Positions 26,642 through 34,336 of a stretch of 55,521 bases of DNA are shown here, piece after piece. Each line of letters opens with the position of its first letter. The first letter of the stretch is position 1. The stretch is from the NCBI GenBank assembly GCA_950096985.1, contig CATNBA010000011.1:1-55521 (forward strand), read 5' to 3'. Below the pieces are notes generated by a model. It was not told the origin of the DNA. It did not search any database and was given only the letters and a program-made list of their open reading frames with translations. The translations under genes were made by a program, and so were the position numbers. The DNA is from an uncultured Candidatus Melainabacteria bacterium. GTDB lineage: Bacteria; Cyanobacteriota; Vampirovibrionia; Gastranaerophilales; Gastranaerophilaceae.

Positions 26642-29137
26642 CTATAATTCTTTTAAGTTTTCGTCAAAAAATCGGTTCCGTTTTATATTAAATATAATAT
26701 CGGGTGCAATAAAATTCATAAGCACATCCGCGCGAACTGCGGGAATACCTGTGTTTTGACCTGTCTTTAATACTATGAACAGACTTTCATCTTCAAATCT
26801 ATATGATTTTATTGATGGTTTAATATCTGTTTTTTTAAGTAAACCTTTTTTGTTTTTCTTCTCGATAAAAATTTCTTCAAGAGATAAAACTTTGTCTGTA
26901 TTATATCGTAAACTTTCAAAATCGTAAAGAGTTTTATCAAAAATATCAATTTTGTATTCTGCCCATTGAGCTGTCATATCAATTGCGGGCGAGGATTTTT
27001 CAATATTTACAATACTTATAATTTCTGATCCTTGCGGAAGAACTTTCTCAAGCTTAGTTTTAAGTTCATCAGGCGTAAGTTTGTCAAAAAGTTCCAAATC
27101 TACCAGTTCACATTCACTTTCTGCAAATAGTGGCAATGCAATTCCCATAGAAACTTTCATTGACGGGTTGTAACCAAGTGAATAAACTACGTTCAGATCA
27201 GTTCTTGATAGTGCCTTAAAAAAAGTGTTTTGCCAGTCAAGATGTGAAAAATATTTTAAAATGCCGGTTTTGGTTAGCTTTATGCGGTATTTAAATATTT
27301 CTTTATCATACCCCTGACAGGTTTTCGGGTCTTTAATTTCTATTTTCAGGTTTTGAGCTTTCTCGCTTGCCTTAAAGCTTGGAGCAAGAACTTTGTGTGT
27401 TTTTAGGTTTTTACACACTCCGCAGTTTACACAGCCTTTTTCGCAGGTCTGTTTAGCATTGCTGTCATTGTATTCTTGGATAAACCATTCTTTATCAACA
27501 CCGATATTAATGAAATCCCATGGCAGAACTTCATCCGTAGAATAATGTTTTTGTGCTAAACCGGCTAAATCTATACCTAATTCAACAGCTGTATCTGCCC
27601 AAACATCTTCTTTAAAATATTCACCCCAGGCATCAAGATAACATCCTTTTTTATAAAGTGACTCAATATAATTACAAAGTGATCTATCGCCTCGTGTTAA
27701 AACTGCCTCGATTTGCGATGTAAATTGTTCGTGGTAGTTAATTTTAACACCTTTGACGTGTGCGATTTTTTCTTTTAGGTATTTAATGTGTTCTGATACT
27801 TTTTCTAACGGCATTTGTGGATACCACTGAAATGGTGTAAACGGTTTGGGTACAAAAATCGATAATGTACATGTTATATCCATACCATGTTGCAATCCTT
27901 TTTCACGCTTTATTTGTTTACAGCGCCATTTGATTTTAGAAAGCAGTGCAGCCATTTCGTCCATATCTTCTAAAGTTTCTGTTGGCAGACCGCATATAAA
28001 ATAAAATTTAACTCTTGACCATCCGTTTTCATATAGTGTCAAAACAGCATTCAAGATTTGTTCTTCATTAATATTTTTTTTGATTTTATCGCGTAATCTC
28101 TGGCTGCCTGCCTCAGGAGCAAGTGTCATAGTTGATTTGCGTACACTTTGAACAAGGTTTGCAAGTTCAAGATTAAACCCGTCAATACGTTGACTTGGTA
28201 AAGATACTGATATTTTTTTCTCATTAAAATCAACAGCAAGTTCTTTTATAACTTCATTGATATTTTTGTAGTCATTTGATGATAAAGAAAGCAAAGAATA
28301 TTCATCATAACCGGTGTTTTTAACAAGTTCTTTTGCTATTTTGATAATATCTTCTGCCGAACGCTCCCTTATAGGTAAAGTTACATGTCCTGGCTGGCAG
28401 AAACGGCACATTCTTCCGCATCCGCGTCTTATTTCAACGATAGCCCTGTCTTGAACTGATGTTGAAAAAGGTATCGGATATGATTTTAGTGCTGTGTCAT
28501 ATTCTAACTGTGCAATTCTTTTTGTAACAACTCCGCCGACACTTGCAGACCAACGTCCGGAGTTTTCGCCTTCACACAAAGCCTTTATTCGTTCTTGACG
28601 CGGCAAACCTTTTGTCTTTTCTAAAATTCGACAAGTTTCAATAATACTGTCCTCTCCATCGCCAATCATAAATATATCTATAAAATCAGCTAATGGCAAC
28701 GGATTAAAAGCACAAGGTCCGCCTGCAATTATAATCGGATCATTATCCCCTCTCATATCATTACGATATGGAATTCCTGACAATTCAAGCATTTTTAAAA
28801 CTGTGGGATATGCCATTTCATATTGCAAAGAAAATCCGACGGCATCAAATTCGTTTACTGGTCTTTTACTTTCAAGGCCGTATAAAATTTCAGGTTTAAA
28901 ATCAGGTTCCGGCGCATAAACTCTGTCACACATATAATCCGGCTGTGCGTTGATAAGTCCGTATAAAACTCTTACACCCAGATTGCTTATCCCTATTTCG
29001 TATTTATCGGGAAAAGCAAAAGCAAATCTTACTTTAGCACTTTCAAAATCTTTATTTGCAGACAAAAATTCTCCACCAACATATTGATAGGGTTTGTTGC
29101 ATTTATATAAGGCATCATTTCTAAAAAAACAATTCAT
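26642..29137 (-). CDS. Radical SAM protein TIGR03960 fused to DUF2344
   Basis: 831 residues. An N-terminal B12-binding-like domain (40-190) leads to a radical SAM core with the [4Fe-4S] motif C240-GRM-C244-RF-C247. A Cys-containing region CEKGCVNCGVC follows, and then the DUF2344 domain (about 600-830), fused here as in many bacteria. The reaction is unknown. The gene is usually found next to rng, as here (13 bp), so a role in RNA or ribosome modification is often suspected. No clear SD precedes ATG 29137. Confidence 0.92.
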   Translation of the reverse strand: MNCFFRNDALYKCNKPYQYVGGEFLSANKDFESAKVRFAFAFPDKYEIGISNLGVRVLYGLINAQPDYMCDRVYAPEPDFKPEILYGLESKRPVNEFDAVGFSLQYEMAYPTVLKMLELSGIPYRNDMRGDNDPIIIAGGPCAFNPLPLADFIDIFMIGDGEDSIIETCRILEKTKGLPRQERIKALCEGENSGRWSASVGGVVTKRIAQLEYDTALKSYPIPFSTSVQDRAIVEIRRGCGRMCRFCQPGHVTLPIRERSAEDIIKIAKELVKNTGYDEYSLLSLSSNDYKNINEVIKELAVDFNEKKISVSLPSQRIDGFNLELANLVQSVRKSTMTLAPEAGSQRLRDKIKKNINEEQILNAVLTLYENGWSRVKFYFICGLPTETLEDMDEMAALLSKIKWRCKQIKREKGLQHGMDITCTLSIFVPKPFTPFQWYPQMPLEKVSEHIKYLKEKIAHVKGVKINYHEQFTSQIEAVLTRGDRSLCNYIESLYKKGCYLDAWGEYFKEDVWADTAVELGIDLAGLAQKHYSTDEVLPWDFINIGVDKEWFIQEYNDSNAKQTCEKGCVNCGVCKNLKTHKVLAPSFKASEKAQNLKIEIKDPKTCQGYDKEIFKYRIKLTKTGILKYFSHLDWQNTFFKALSRTDLNVVYSLGYNPSMKVSMGIALPLFAESECELVDLELFDKLTPDELKTKLEKVLPQGSEIISIVNIEKSSPAIDMTAQWAEYKIDIFDKTLYDFESLRYNTDKVLSLEEIFIEKKNKKGLLKKTDIKPSIKSYRFEDESLFIVLKTGQNTGIPAVRADVLMNFIAPDIIFNIKRNRFFDENLKEL

Positions 29138-29248
29138 AATATTTTTATTAAACTATAACTTTACGGGCATGGCTAAATGTTAAGCAAATTATTACAATTT
29201 AATGACTATAACTGTTTTTATTATATGATAATTAGGAAAGGAAAGTAC

Positions 29249-30193
29249 ATGAAGATGTTTTATTTTAAGAAAACCGCATCTACAGGGCGTTATGAAATAA
29301 ATTTGTTTGGTATAAAAATGAAGTTTAATGCAGGCAGAGGACAAACTGATAGAATTAATAATTTATTATATGAGCTTGCAGATCCCAGAACATTGCAAAA
29401 CATAAAACTTCCTAAAATATTAAGCATAGAAAATTCTCTTGATGAGATTATCGCTTCCGGTAAGTCTGTTGCCAGATATGGTGATGGGGAATTTAAGCTT
29501 ATCATGGGTGAAAATATCGGTTTTCAAAAATATGATTATCTTCTATCAAAAAGATTAAAAGAAATTTTAAAAAATGAAGATGAAAATATATTAGTTGGTT
29601 TGATTGATATATTTGGTTACTGTCCTAATACTTATATGAAGAAAATTGCAATGCTTTGCAGAGAAACGCTTTATGAGCATATTAATTTTTCTAAAACGTA
29701 TATTGAATCTTGTGTAACTCGTAAATTTGTTTTTGATGACCAAGAAAAAGGTATCGAGTATTATAATAAATTAAAATCTTTATGGCAGGATAAAGACATT
29801 ATAATTGTTGAAGGAGTAGGCAGCAGGTTGGGTGTAGGAAATGATTTGTTTAATGGAGCAGCTTCTATTAAAAGAATATTGTGTCCAATCCGAAATGCAT
29901 TTTCTAAATATAATGAAATTTTAGCAGAATGTTTAAAACAGTCCAAAGATAAATTATTTATTTTAGCGTTGGGACCAACTGCAACTGTCTTATCGTCTGA
30001 TTTGACACAAGCAGGGTATAGAGCTCTTGATGTCGGGCATCTTGATACTTGTTATGAAACTTTTTTAAGAAAAGCTAAAAGATTTGTGCACGTAGAAGGC
30101 AAGGTTGTTTTTAACAGTGAACGATATAATTGTCTTATTAAACCTTGTAAAGATGAAAACTATAACAATCAAATTGTATCCCAGATAAAATAA
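29249..30193 (+). CDS. GT-D type glycosyltransferase (DUF1792)
   Basis: 314 residues from ATG 29249, chosen because AGGAAAGGAAAG lies just upstream; the frame extends to 29177 but without an SD. The DUF1792 core shows ARYGDGEFKLI with the D-x-E metal-binding pair (about 79-81), EGVGSRLGVGNDLF and ALGPTATVLSSDL. The family, typified by a streptococcal adhesin-glycosylating enzyme, transfers sugars to glycoprotein or polysaccharide acceptors. The N terminus contains YEINLFGIKMKF, also seen in the next gene. It is probably part of a surface glycosylation pair with the acyltransferase that follows. Confidence 0.85.
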   Translation: MKMFYFKKTASTGRYEINLFGIKMKFNAGRGQTDRINNLLYELADPRTLQNIKLPKILSIENSLDEIIASGKSVARYGDGEFKLIMGENIGFQKYDYLLSKRLKEILKNEDENILVGLIDIFGYCPNTYMKKIAMLCRETLYEHINFSKTYIESCVTRKFVFDDQEKGIEYYNKLKSLWQDKDIIIVEGVGSRLGVGNDLFNGAASIKRILCPIRNAFSKYNEILAECLKQSKDKLFILALGPTATVLSSDLTQAGYRALDVGHLDTCYETFLRKAKRFVHVEGKVVFNSERYNCLIKPCKDENYNNQIVSQIK

Positions 30194-30196
30194 TAA

Positions 30197-30212
30197 TTTC
30201 GCGTAAGCGAAA
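30197..30212. other. Small perfect hairpin between glycan genes
   Basis: TTTCGC and GCGAAA enclose GTAA, a GNRA-type tetraloop. There is no T run on the plus strand, so it is not a standard terminator; it may protect the 3' end of the upstream mRNA. Confidence 0.4.
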
Positions 30213-30264
30213 AAATACCCGAAAGTATTATTTAATAAATTTTTGTATATGCTAAAAATGAAGT

Positions 30265-30984
30265 ATGATAAACATTGAAAAGGGGCGTGAAGCTCATTCA
30301 TATAAAATAAATATTTTTGGAATTAGAATAAAATTTCGCAATATATTTGAAATCAAAAACAACAAAGTCGTTGTTGTAAAAAAAGATGGAACAGAGGTTC
30401 GAAAAATCCCTAAGGGTTTGAAGGTCATATTTCGTGGAGCAAATTCTACAATAAAAATTTATGAGCCTTGCCCAAAATTTAAAAATTCGCAGATTATGTG
30501 TTTTGATAACGCAAATGTTGAAATTGATTCTTCTAATACAACAATTTCTAATTTATCAGCTCATATTATTTCTAAAAACGGTAAATTGAAAATTGGCAAA
30601 AATGTTAAGTTTAGAGGGACAGGAATTTTTATTGGTGATCATGATAACCTTTCGGTTACAATAGGTGATAATTCTTTATTTGCAACGAGAGTTGCCATAA
30701 GGACTGGTGATTATCATGTTGTTTATAACGCTTTAACAAAAGAACCTTTAAATAAGCCTGCTGATGTTAATATAGGTAAACATTGCTGGCTGTGTGAAGA
30801 TGTTATCATTGCTAAAGGTGTATCACTGGCTGATGATACTATTGTGAGTGCAAAATCTTATGTAACTAAATCTTTTGCTAAGCCTAATACAATTATAGGC
30901 GGTATTCCTGCAAAAGTTATAAAAGATGAGAACACAACCTGGTCAGAAATGTCATATGAACAGTATGTGGAATCAATGTCCTAA
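30265..30984 (+). CDS. Left-handed beta-helix (hexapeptide) acyltransferase
   Basis: 239 residues. The N terminus KINIFGIRIKF shares its pattern with the glycosyltransferase upstream. Residues 95-215 have the hexapeptide-repeat pattern of LbH acetyltransferases (IGKNVKFRG, IGDNSLFATRVAIRTGDYHVVY with the catalytic-type His region, IGKHCWLCEDVIIAKGV). The end GGIPAKVIKDE is typical. It probably O-acetylates a sugar of a surface polysaccharide. The SD is weak (ATGAAG). It overlaps the convergent gene at 30973 by 12 bp. Confidence 0.88.
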   Translation: MINIEKGREAHSYKINIFGIRIKFRNIFEIKNNKVVVVKKDGTEVRKIPKGLKVIFRGANSTIKIYEPCPKFKNSQIMCFDNANVEIDSSNTTISNLSAHIISKNGKLKIGKNVKFRGTGIFIGDHDNLSVTIGDNSLFATRVAIRTGDYHVVYNALTKEPLNKPADVNIGKHCWLCEDVIIAKGVSLADDTIVSAKSYVTKSFAKPNTIIGGIPAKVIKDENTTWSEMSYEQYVESMS

Positions 30985-31290
30985 ATTTTTGGCATAATCT
31001 GTATATTCTTTTATAAATTCAATTATTTCAAGTGCCAGTTCTTTTCTTATGTCAATGGGAGCATTTTTTAGATATTCCATTGCATGTGACACTTTAATGT
31101 TTTTATCGTACCATCTGCGCATAATATAATTATATTGGTCGTCTAAAGACATTTCGATATTAAAATCGATATCTTTAAGACGGTCAATAATAAAGTCGGC
31201 GCATCTTACCTGAATATACTCTTCAGCTTTTTCCAATTGCGCAACAGCTCTGCTGACTGTTGGATCTATATCATACCAACGTTTTTTCAT
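30973..31290 (-). CDS. Hypothetical protein with internal repeat
   Basis: 105 residues, cytosolic, mostly helical. Two similar segments, KRWYDIDPTVSRAVAQLEKA (3-22) and RRWYDKNIKVSHAMEYLKNA (57-76 approximately), show an internal duplication of about 55 residues. The family is not recognised. There is no SD; the start is preceded by a near-consensus promoter with its -10 box 6 bases from the ATG, supporting this start and a leaderless message. Confidence 0.7.
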   Translation of the reverse strand: MKKRWYDIDPTVSRAVAQLEKAEEYIQVRCADFIIDRLKDIDFNIEMSLDDQYNYIMRRWYDKNIKVSHAMEYLKNAPIDIRKELALEIIEFIKEYTDYAKNLGH

Positions 31291-31296
31291 ATCTTA

Positions 31297-31325
31297 ATAA
31301 TACAAATTTTTTGTCATTATGTCAA
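31297..31325 (-). promoter_or_regulatory. Promoter of the 30973-31290 gene, leaderless type
   Basis: Minus strand: -35 TTGACA (31320-31325), 17-bp spacer, -10 TATTAT (31297-31302), six bases to ATG 31290. Very close to consensus. It interleaves with the divergent promoter at 31311-31340. Confidence 0.75.
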
Positions 31326-31340
31326 GGTTTGTTATATAAT
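31311..31340 (+). promoter_or_regulatory. Promoter of the 31347 gene, leaderless type
   Basis: -35 TTGTCA (31311-31316), 18-bp spacer, -10 TATAAT (31335-31340), six bases to ATG 31347. The -35 box falls inside the spacer of the opposing promoter, so the two cannot be occupied together. Confidence 0.7.
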
Positions 31341-31346
31341 ATTGTT

Positions 31347-32495
31347 ATGAAAAAGGTTATTTCATGGGTATTGTTATTAATATTTCTGGGCTCACATTCA
31401 TATGCTGATGTTTTGCAGGGTCATGCAGAAAAAACCGAACAATATGAACAGCGATTGCAGAAGGAATTGTTTACCGGACAAGTTGAGCATCTTGAACGCA
31501 AAGATATAATTAATATGACTGTATCTCAAGTCCTTGATAGTAGTATAAATATTGAAGGCGACGAGTTTTTTGCAGAAGTAACCGATGAAGTTAAAGGCGA
31601 TAGAGGTGTTATAATCCCTAAAGGAACTGTTGCTCATGGTAAAATTACTCATACGGTTGACCCCAAGCGTCTTGGTCGTTCCGGTTGGATAGAACTTGAT
31701 TTTGACTATCTGATAACTCCCGATGGTCGTGAAATTCCAATTGAAGGGAAAATGTCAACAAAACTACATCCTGTTGCAGAGGCTTCAAAGATCGTTGTGC
31801 AAGATGTGGGTTATACCTTAGCAGGCGGAGCAGTAGGCGGGTTTCTTGCTCTTAACTGGCTTGGTCTTGAGGCTGCAATAGCCTCTCAAGGTTATACCTT
31901 AGCAGGCGGAGCTGCTGTCGGCGGAGCAGTGGGATTAGGTATGGCATTAATCCGCAAAGGACATGATGTATTAATAGCACCGGGTGATCAAATCAGGGTA
32001 AAAATAAATACAACAGTTCCTCTTCCTGTATATAAAGATGAGGCTTTAAAACAGCATGAAATGTTTTATCCCGGACTTGATATTCAAATTAGTGACATAA
32101 AACATGAAGAAGACCCGTTTGGTGAAGTTAATACCATAACCTTAACAATTATGATTTCTAATATGTCTGATAAAACTTTTTCAGGACTTGATATGGCACT
32201 TGTAAATGATTATAATTCAGTTTTTCGCCCTTCAATTTTTGGTGATACAAAGTTAATGTTTAAACAAATACGCCCCGGAGATAAGTTTGCAGGCAGAGTG
32301 TCATTTGCTGTTGATAACATTAACAGAAGTTTTTGGCTTACTTTCTATGACAGGCGCAAAGGTACTGCATTAACCAAAATTTCTATAGACAATGCTTACA
32401 GAAATGTTTCTAATAAAACAAAAAAGAAAAACCAAAGATTAAAAAATAAAAAAACAAATTTCAAAAAAGAGGAAGATTTATTGGATATACGATAA
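31347..32495 (+). CDS. Secreted or envelope protein with glycine-rich repeat
   Basis: 382 residues from ATG 31347; an upstream in-frame ATG (31260) would lie before the promoter and hide the signal peptide. Residues 1-17 are a signal peptide (VLLLIFLGSHSYA). The middle (GDEFFAEVTDEV, GVIIPKGTVAHGKI, GWIELDFDYLITPDGREIPI) resembles the beta domain of VirB10/TrbI-like proteins, but not enough to assign it. Then comes a hydrophobic Gly/Ala region with two copies of GYTLAGGA 27 residues apart. The C terminus is strongly basic (KKKNQRLKNKK). Possible envelope-spanning factor; function unknown. Confidence 0.75.
   Translation: MKKVISWVLLLIFLGSHSYADVLQGHAEKTEQYEQRLQKELFTGQVEHLERKDIINMTVSQVLDSSINIEGDEFFAEVTDEVKGDRGVIIPKGTVAHGKITHTVDPKRLGRSGWIELDFDYLITPDGREIPIEGKMSTKLHPVAEASKIVVQDVGYTLAGGAVGGFLALNWLGLEAAIASQGYTLAGGAAVGGAVGLGMALIRKGHDVLIAPGDQIRVKINTTVPLPVYKDEALKQHEMFYPGLDIQISDIKHEEDPFGEVNTITLTIMISNMSDKTFSGLDMALVNDYNSVFRPSIFGDTKLMFKQIRPGDKFAGRVSFAVDNINRSFWLTFYDRRKGTALTKISIDNAYRNVSNKTKKKNQRLKNKKTNFKKEEDLLDIR
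31809..31912 (+). repeat. 81-bp period direct repeat with identical 23-bp cores
   Basis: The same 23 bases (starting GGTTATACCTTAGC) occur at 31809-31831 and 31890-31912, in frame, encoding GYTLAGGA twice. The identity at the DNA level suggests a recent duplication and a possible recombination site. Confidence 0.8.
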
Positions 32496-32548
32496 TTGTA
32501 ACATTTTTGATATAATTATCTTGAATTATGGTATTTATATGTTACAAT
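32495..32548. promoter_or_regulatory. 10-bp inverted repeat upstream of the BlaI-type regulator
   Basis: ATTGTAACAT (32495-32504) and ATGTTACAAT (32539-32548) are perfect reverse complements, 34 bp apart. They contain TGTAA/TTACA half sites like those bound by BlaI/MecI proteins, so autoregulation is plausible. Confidence 0.4.
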
Positions 32549-32588
32549 GTTAGTAATTATAAAAGACAAAAGAAAGTAGAGGAACAAT

Positions 32589-32930
32589 ATGGTGTGCGGC
32601 AGGTTAGAAATTGATATTTTAAATTCGTTCTGGAACTTAACTCAAGAAAATGAAGACAGAGATGTTTCTATTCAAGATATCGTAGATGATTTGTCTGCTA
32701 ATGGTATTGAAAGAGCATATACTACTATAAAAACCGTTATGGACAGATTGACTGTAAAGTCAATTTTAGTACGCTATAAAGTTGGTAAAAAGTTCTTTTA
32801 TAAAGCTGCTATGTCTAGAGATGAAATGGCATCAGATGCTGTCAAGACTGTTGCAGAACAATTCTTTAACGGTAGTTATATTGAATTAATAAGATTTGCT
32901 GAGAGTAAATCTCAAAACATGTTAGTATGA
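32589..32930 (+). CDS. BlaI/MecI/CopY family transcriptional regulator
   Basis: 113 residues. A winged-helix fold is shown by the recognition-helix region AYTTIKTVMDRLTVKSILVRYKVGKKFFYKA (residues 39-69), characteristic of BlaI/MecI repressors (YTTVxTxLxRLxxKGxLxRxxxGRxxxY). No BlaR1-type sensor protease lies nearby, so its inducer is unclear; cyanobacteria-related bacteria often have such orphans. The SD GAGGA precedes the ATG. It overlaps the next gene by 4 bp (ATGA), forming a probable operon with the two downstream genes and perhaps radA. Confidence 0.9.
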   Translation: MVCGRLEIDILNSFWNLTQENEDRDVSIQDIVDDLSANGIERAYTTIKTVMDRLTVKSILVRYKVGKKFFYKAAMSRDEMASDAVKTVAEQFFNGSYIELIRFAESKSQNMLV

Positions 32931-33292
32931 AAAATGAAAGAGCACTGGTTGCAGAGTTAATCAGACAGGTTTTAATTTCTCGTGTGTGTGTAAGAGAAGC
33001 TATTTTAAGATTTCCGCGTGATACTGAAGATAAGAGTATTCATGCGGCTTATCATGCACTGGTTCATTATGAAGCTGATGAAGATTTAAGAAAGCGTGAT
33101 GACATTTACCGTGAAGAACAGGATGATTATCTTGAATTTATATCACAGATTTTAGAAAAGGGTGAAGATTTGCCCGAAAATATTATAAATAACTATGAAA
33201 ATTATTATGCTTGTGCTAATATACCTCATGAAGAGAACGCAAAAGGGTTTTTAAAAAGTTTTTTTAGATTTTTAAATATAAGGGAGAAATAA
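32927..33292 (+). CDS. Hypothetical protein, translationally coupled to the BlaI-type gene
   Basis: 121 residues, acidic, helical. A distinctive segment, FPRDTEDKSIHAAYHALVHY (29-48), is followed by DEDLRKRD and a C-terminal basic aromatic end (FLKSFFRFLN). No domain recognised. The start overlaps the upstream stop by 4 bp and the next gene begins immediately after its TAA, so it is an operon member. Confidence 0.75.
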   Translation: MKNERALVAELIRQVLISRVCVREAILRFPRDTEDKSIHAAYHALVHYEADEDLRKRDDIYREEQDDYLEFISQILEKGEDLPENIINNYENYYACANIPHEENAKGFLKSFFRFLNIREK

Positions 33293-34336
33293 ATGAAAAA
33301 ATTAATTACTTTAATCGCAATTTTATTATTTGCAAGTTCGTTTGCCTTTGCAAAAGCTCCGCAGACGCTTGAAGTTTTACCGTTATTGTCGTCTGAAACG
33401 ACACAGGCAAACAGGGTTTGGGTGGGCACTTTTCAGCTTGCCTGGAATGACTTGATGGATGGCATAATTAAAGGTCAAGTAGAATTTGACGGTGGCACAC
33501 CTGCTGTAGTTCAACAGTTGAACAGGCAGCTTTTTAAAGCAGATCAGTTAAATGAAAATTCATATTATAAAACTTATGGAAAAGTTTCACCTGAATTGAA
33601 AAAAACTATTGAAACAGCTTTAAAAGAAAAATTTAATGAGAAAAGTGATATTTTAGATGCTTTTGATTGGACACCTGCTCCTCAAAAATATCTTGTTTAT
33701 GCAATCTTAAAGAAAGATTTTAAATTTTTAACAGCTTTCAATAAGTTAAAGTCTGAAAGATTTGGATCTTCACGCAAAAAAGTTGACTATTTCGGTATTG
33801 ATAAAAATAGTGACAGCGCACTTGATAATACTATTGGTGTAATGTTCTATAATTCTTCAAAAGATTTTGCTGTTGAAATTTATACTAAAGGTGATGATAG
33901 ACTTTATTTGTACAGAACAAATGATAATAAATCATTTGATAAACTTTATTCAGATATGTTTATGAAAAAAGCTCAATATGACGGACCGTTAAGCTTTAAG
34001 GCTGATGATGAATTCAAAGTTCCAAATATTAGTTTGTACAAAGAAAAATCTTTTAAAGAAGTTACAAATCGTCGTATTAAAGGTACTGATATGATGATTT
34101 CAGATGCGTTGGAAACAATTGATTTTAAAATGGATAATGAAGGTGTTAAATTAAAATCAGAAGCGGCTATTATGACAAAACTTTGTGCAATGCTGCCGGA
34201 TGAAGATGTTAAACCTCGTAAATTCTATTTTAATGATACATTTGTTTTGTTCTTACAAGAGGCAGATAAAAATAAACCTTACTTTGCATTAAGAGTTAAC
34301 GATGTGTCTTTGATTAATAAAACAGGCAGAAAATAA
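33293..34336 (+). CDS. Secreted protein of unknown function
   Basis: 347 residues with a signal peptide (MKKLITLIAILLFASSFAFA, residues 1-20). The mature part contains NRVWVGTFQLAWNDLMDGI near 40-58 and a C-terminal RKFYFNDTFVLFLQEADKN that vaguely recalls the last strands of serpins, though I would not assign that family. SD AGGGAG. The final base pairs overlap the radA start (TAATG), indicating coupling. Probably periplasmic or surface exposed. Confidence 0.75.
   Translation: MKKLITLIAILLFASSFAFAKAPQTLEVLPLLSSETTQANRVWVGTFQLAWNDLMDGIIKGQVEFDGGTPAVVQQLNRQLFKADQLNENSYYKTYGKVSPELKKTIETALKEKFNEKSDILDAFDWTPAPQKYLVYAILKKDFKFLTAFNKLKSERFGSSRKKVDYFGIDKNSDSALDNTIGVMFYNSSKDFAVEIYTKGDDRLYLYRTNDNKSFDKLYSDMFMKKAQYDGPLSFKADDEFKVPNISLYKEKSFKEVTNRRIKGTDMMISDALETIDFKMDNEGVKLKSEAAIMTKLCAMLPDEDVKPRKFYFNDTFVLFLQEADKNKPYFALRVNDVSLINKTGRK

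Noticed and set aside
31347-32495. VirB10/TrbI component of a conjugation system
   Set aside because: The resemblance is limited to a generic beta-rich segment and no other conjugation gene is in the window.
33293-34336. Serpin assignment for the secreted protein
   Set aside because: Only a short C-terminal resemblance; no hinge region or reactive-centre loop pattern could be recognised.
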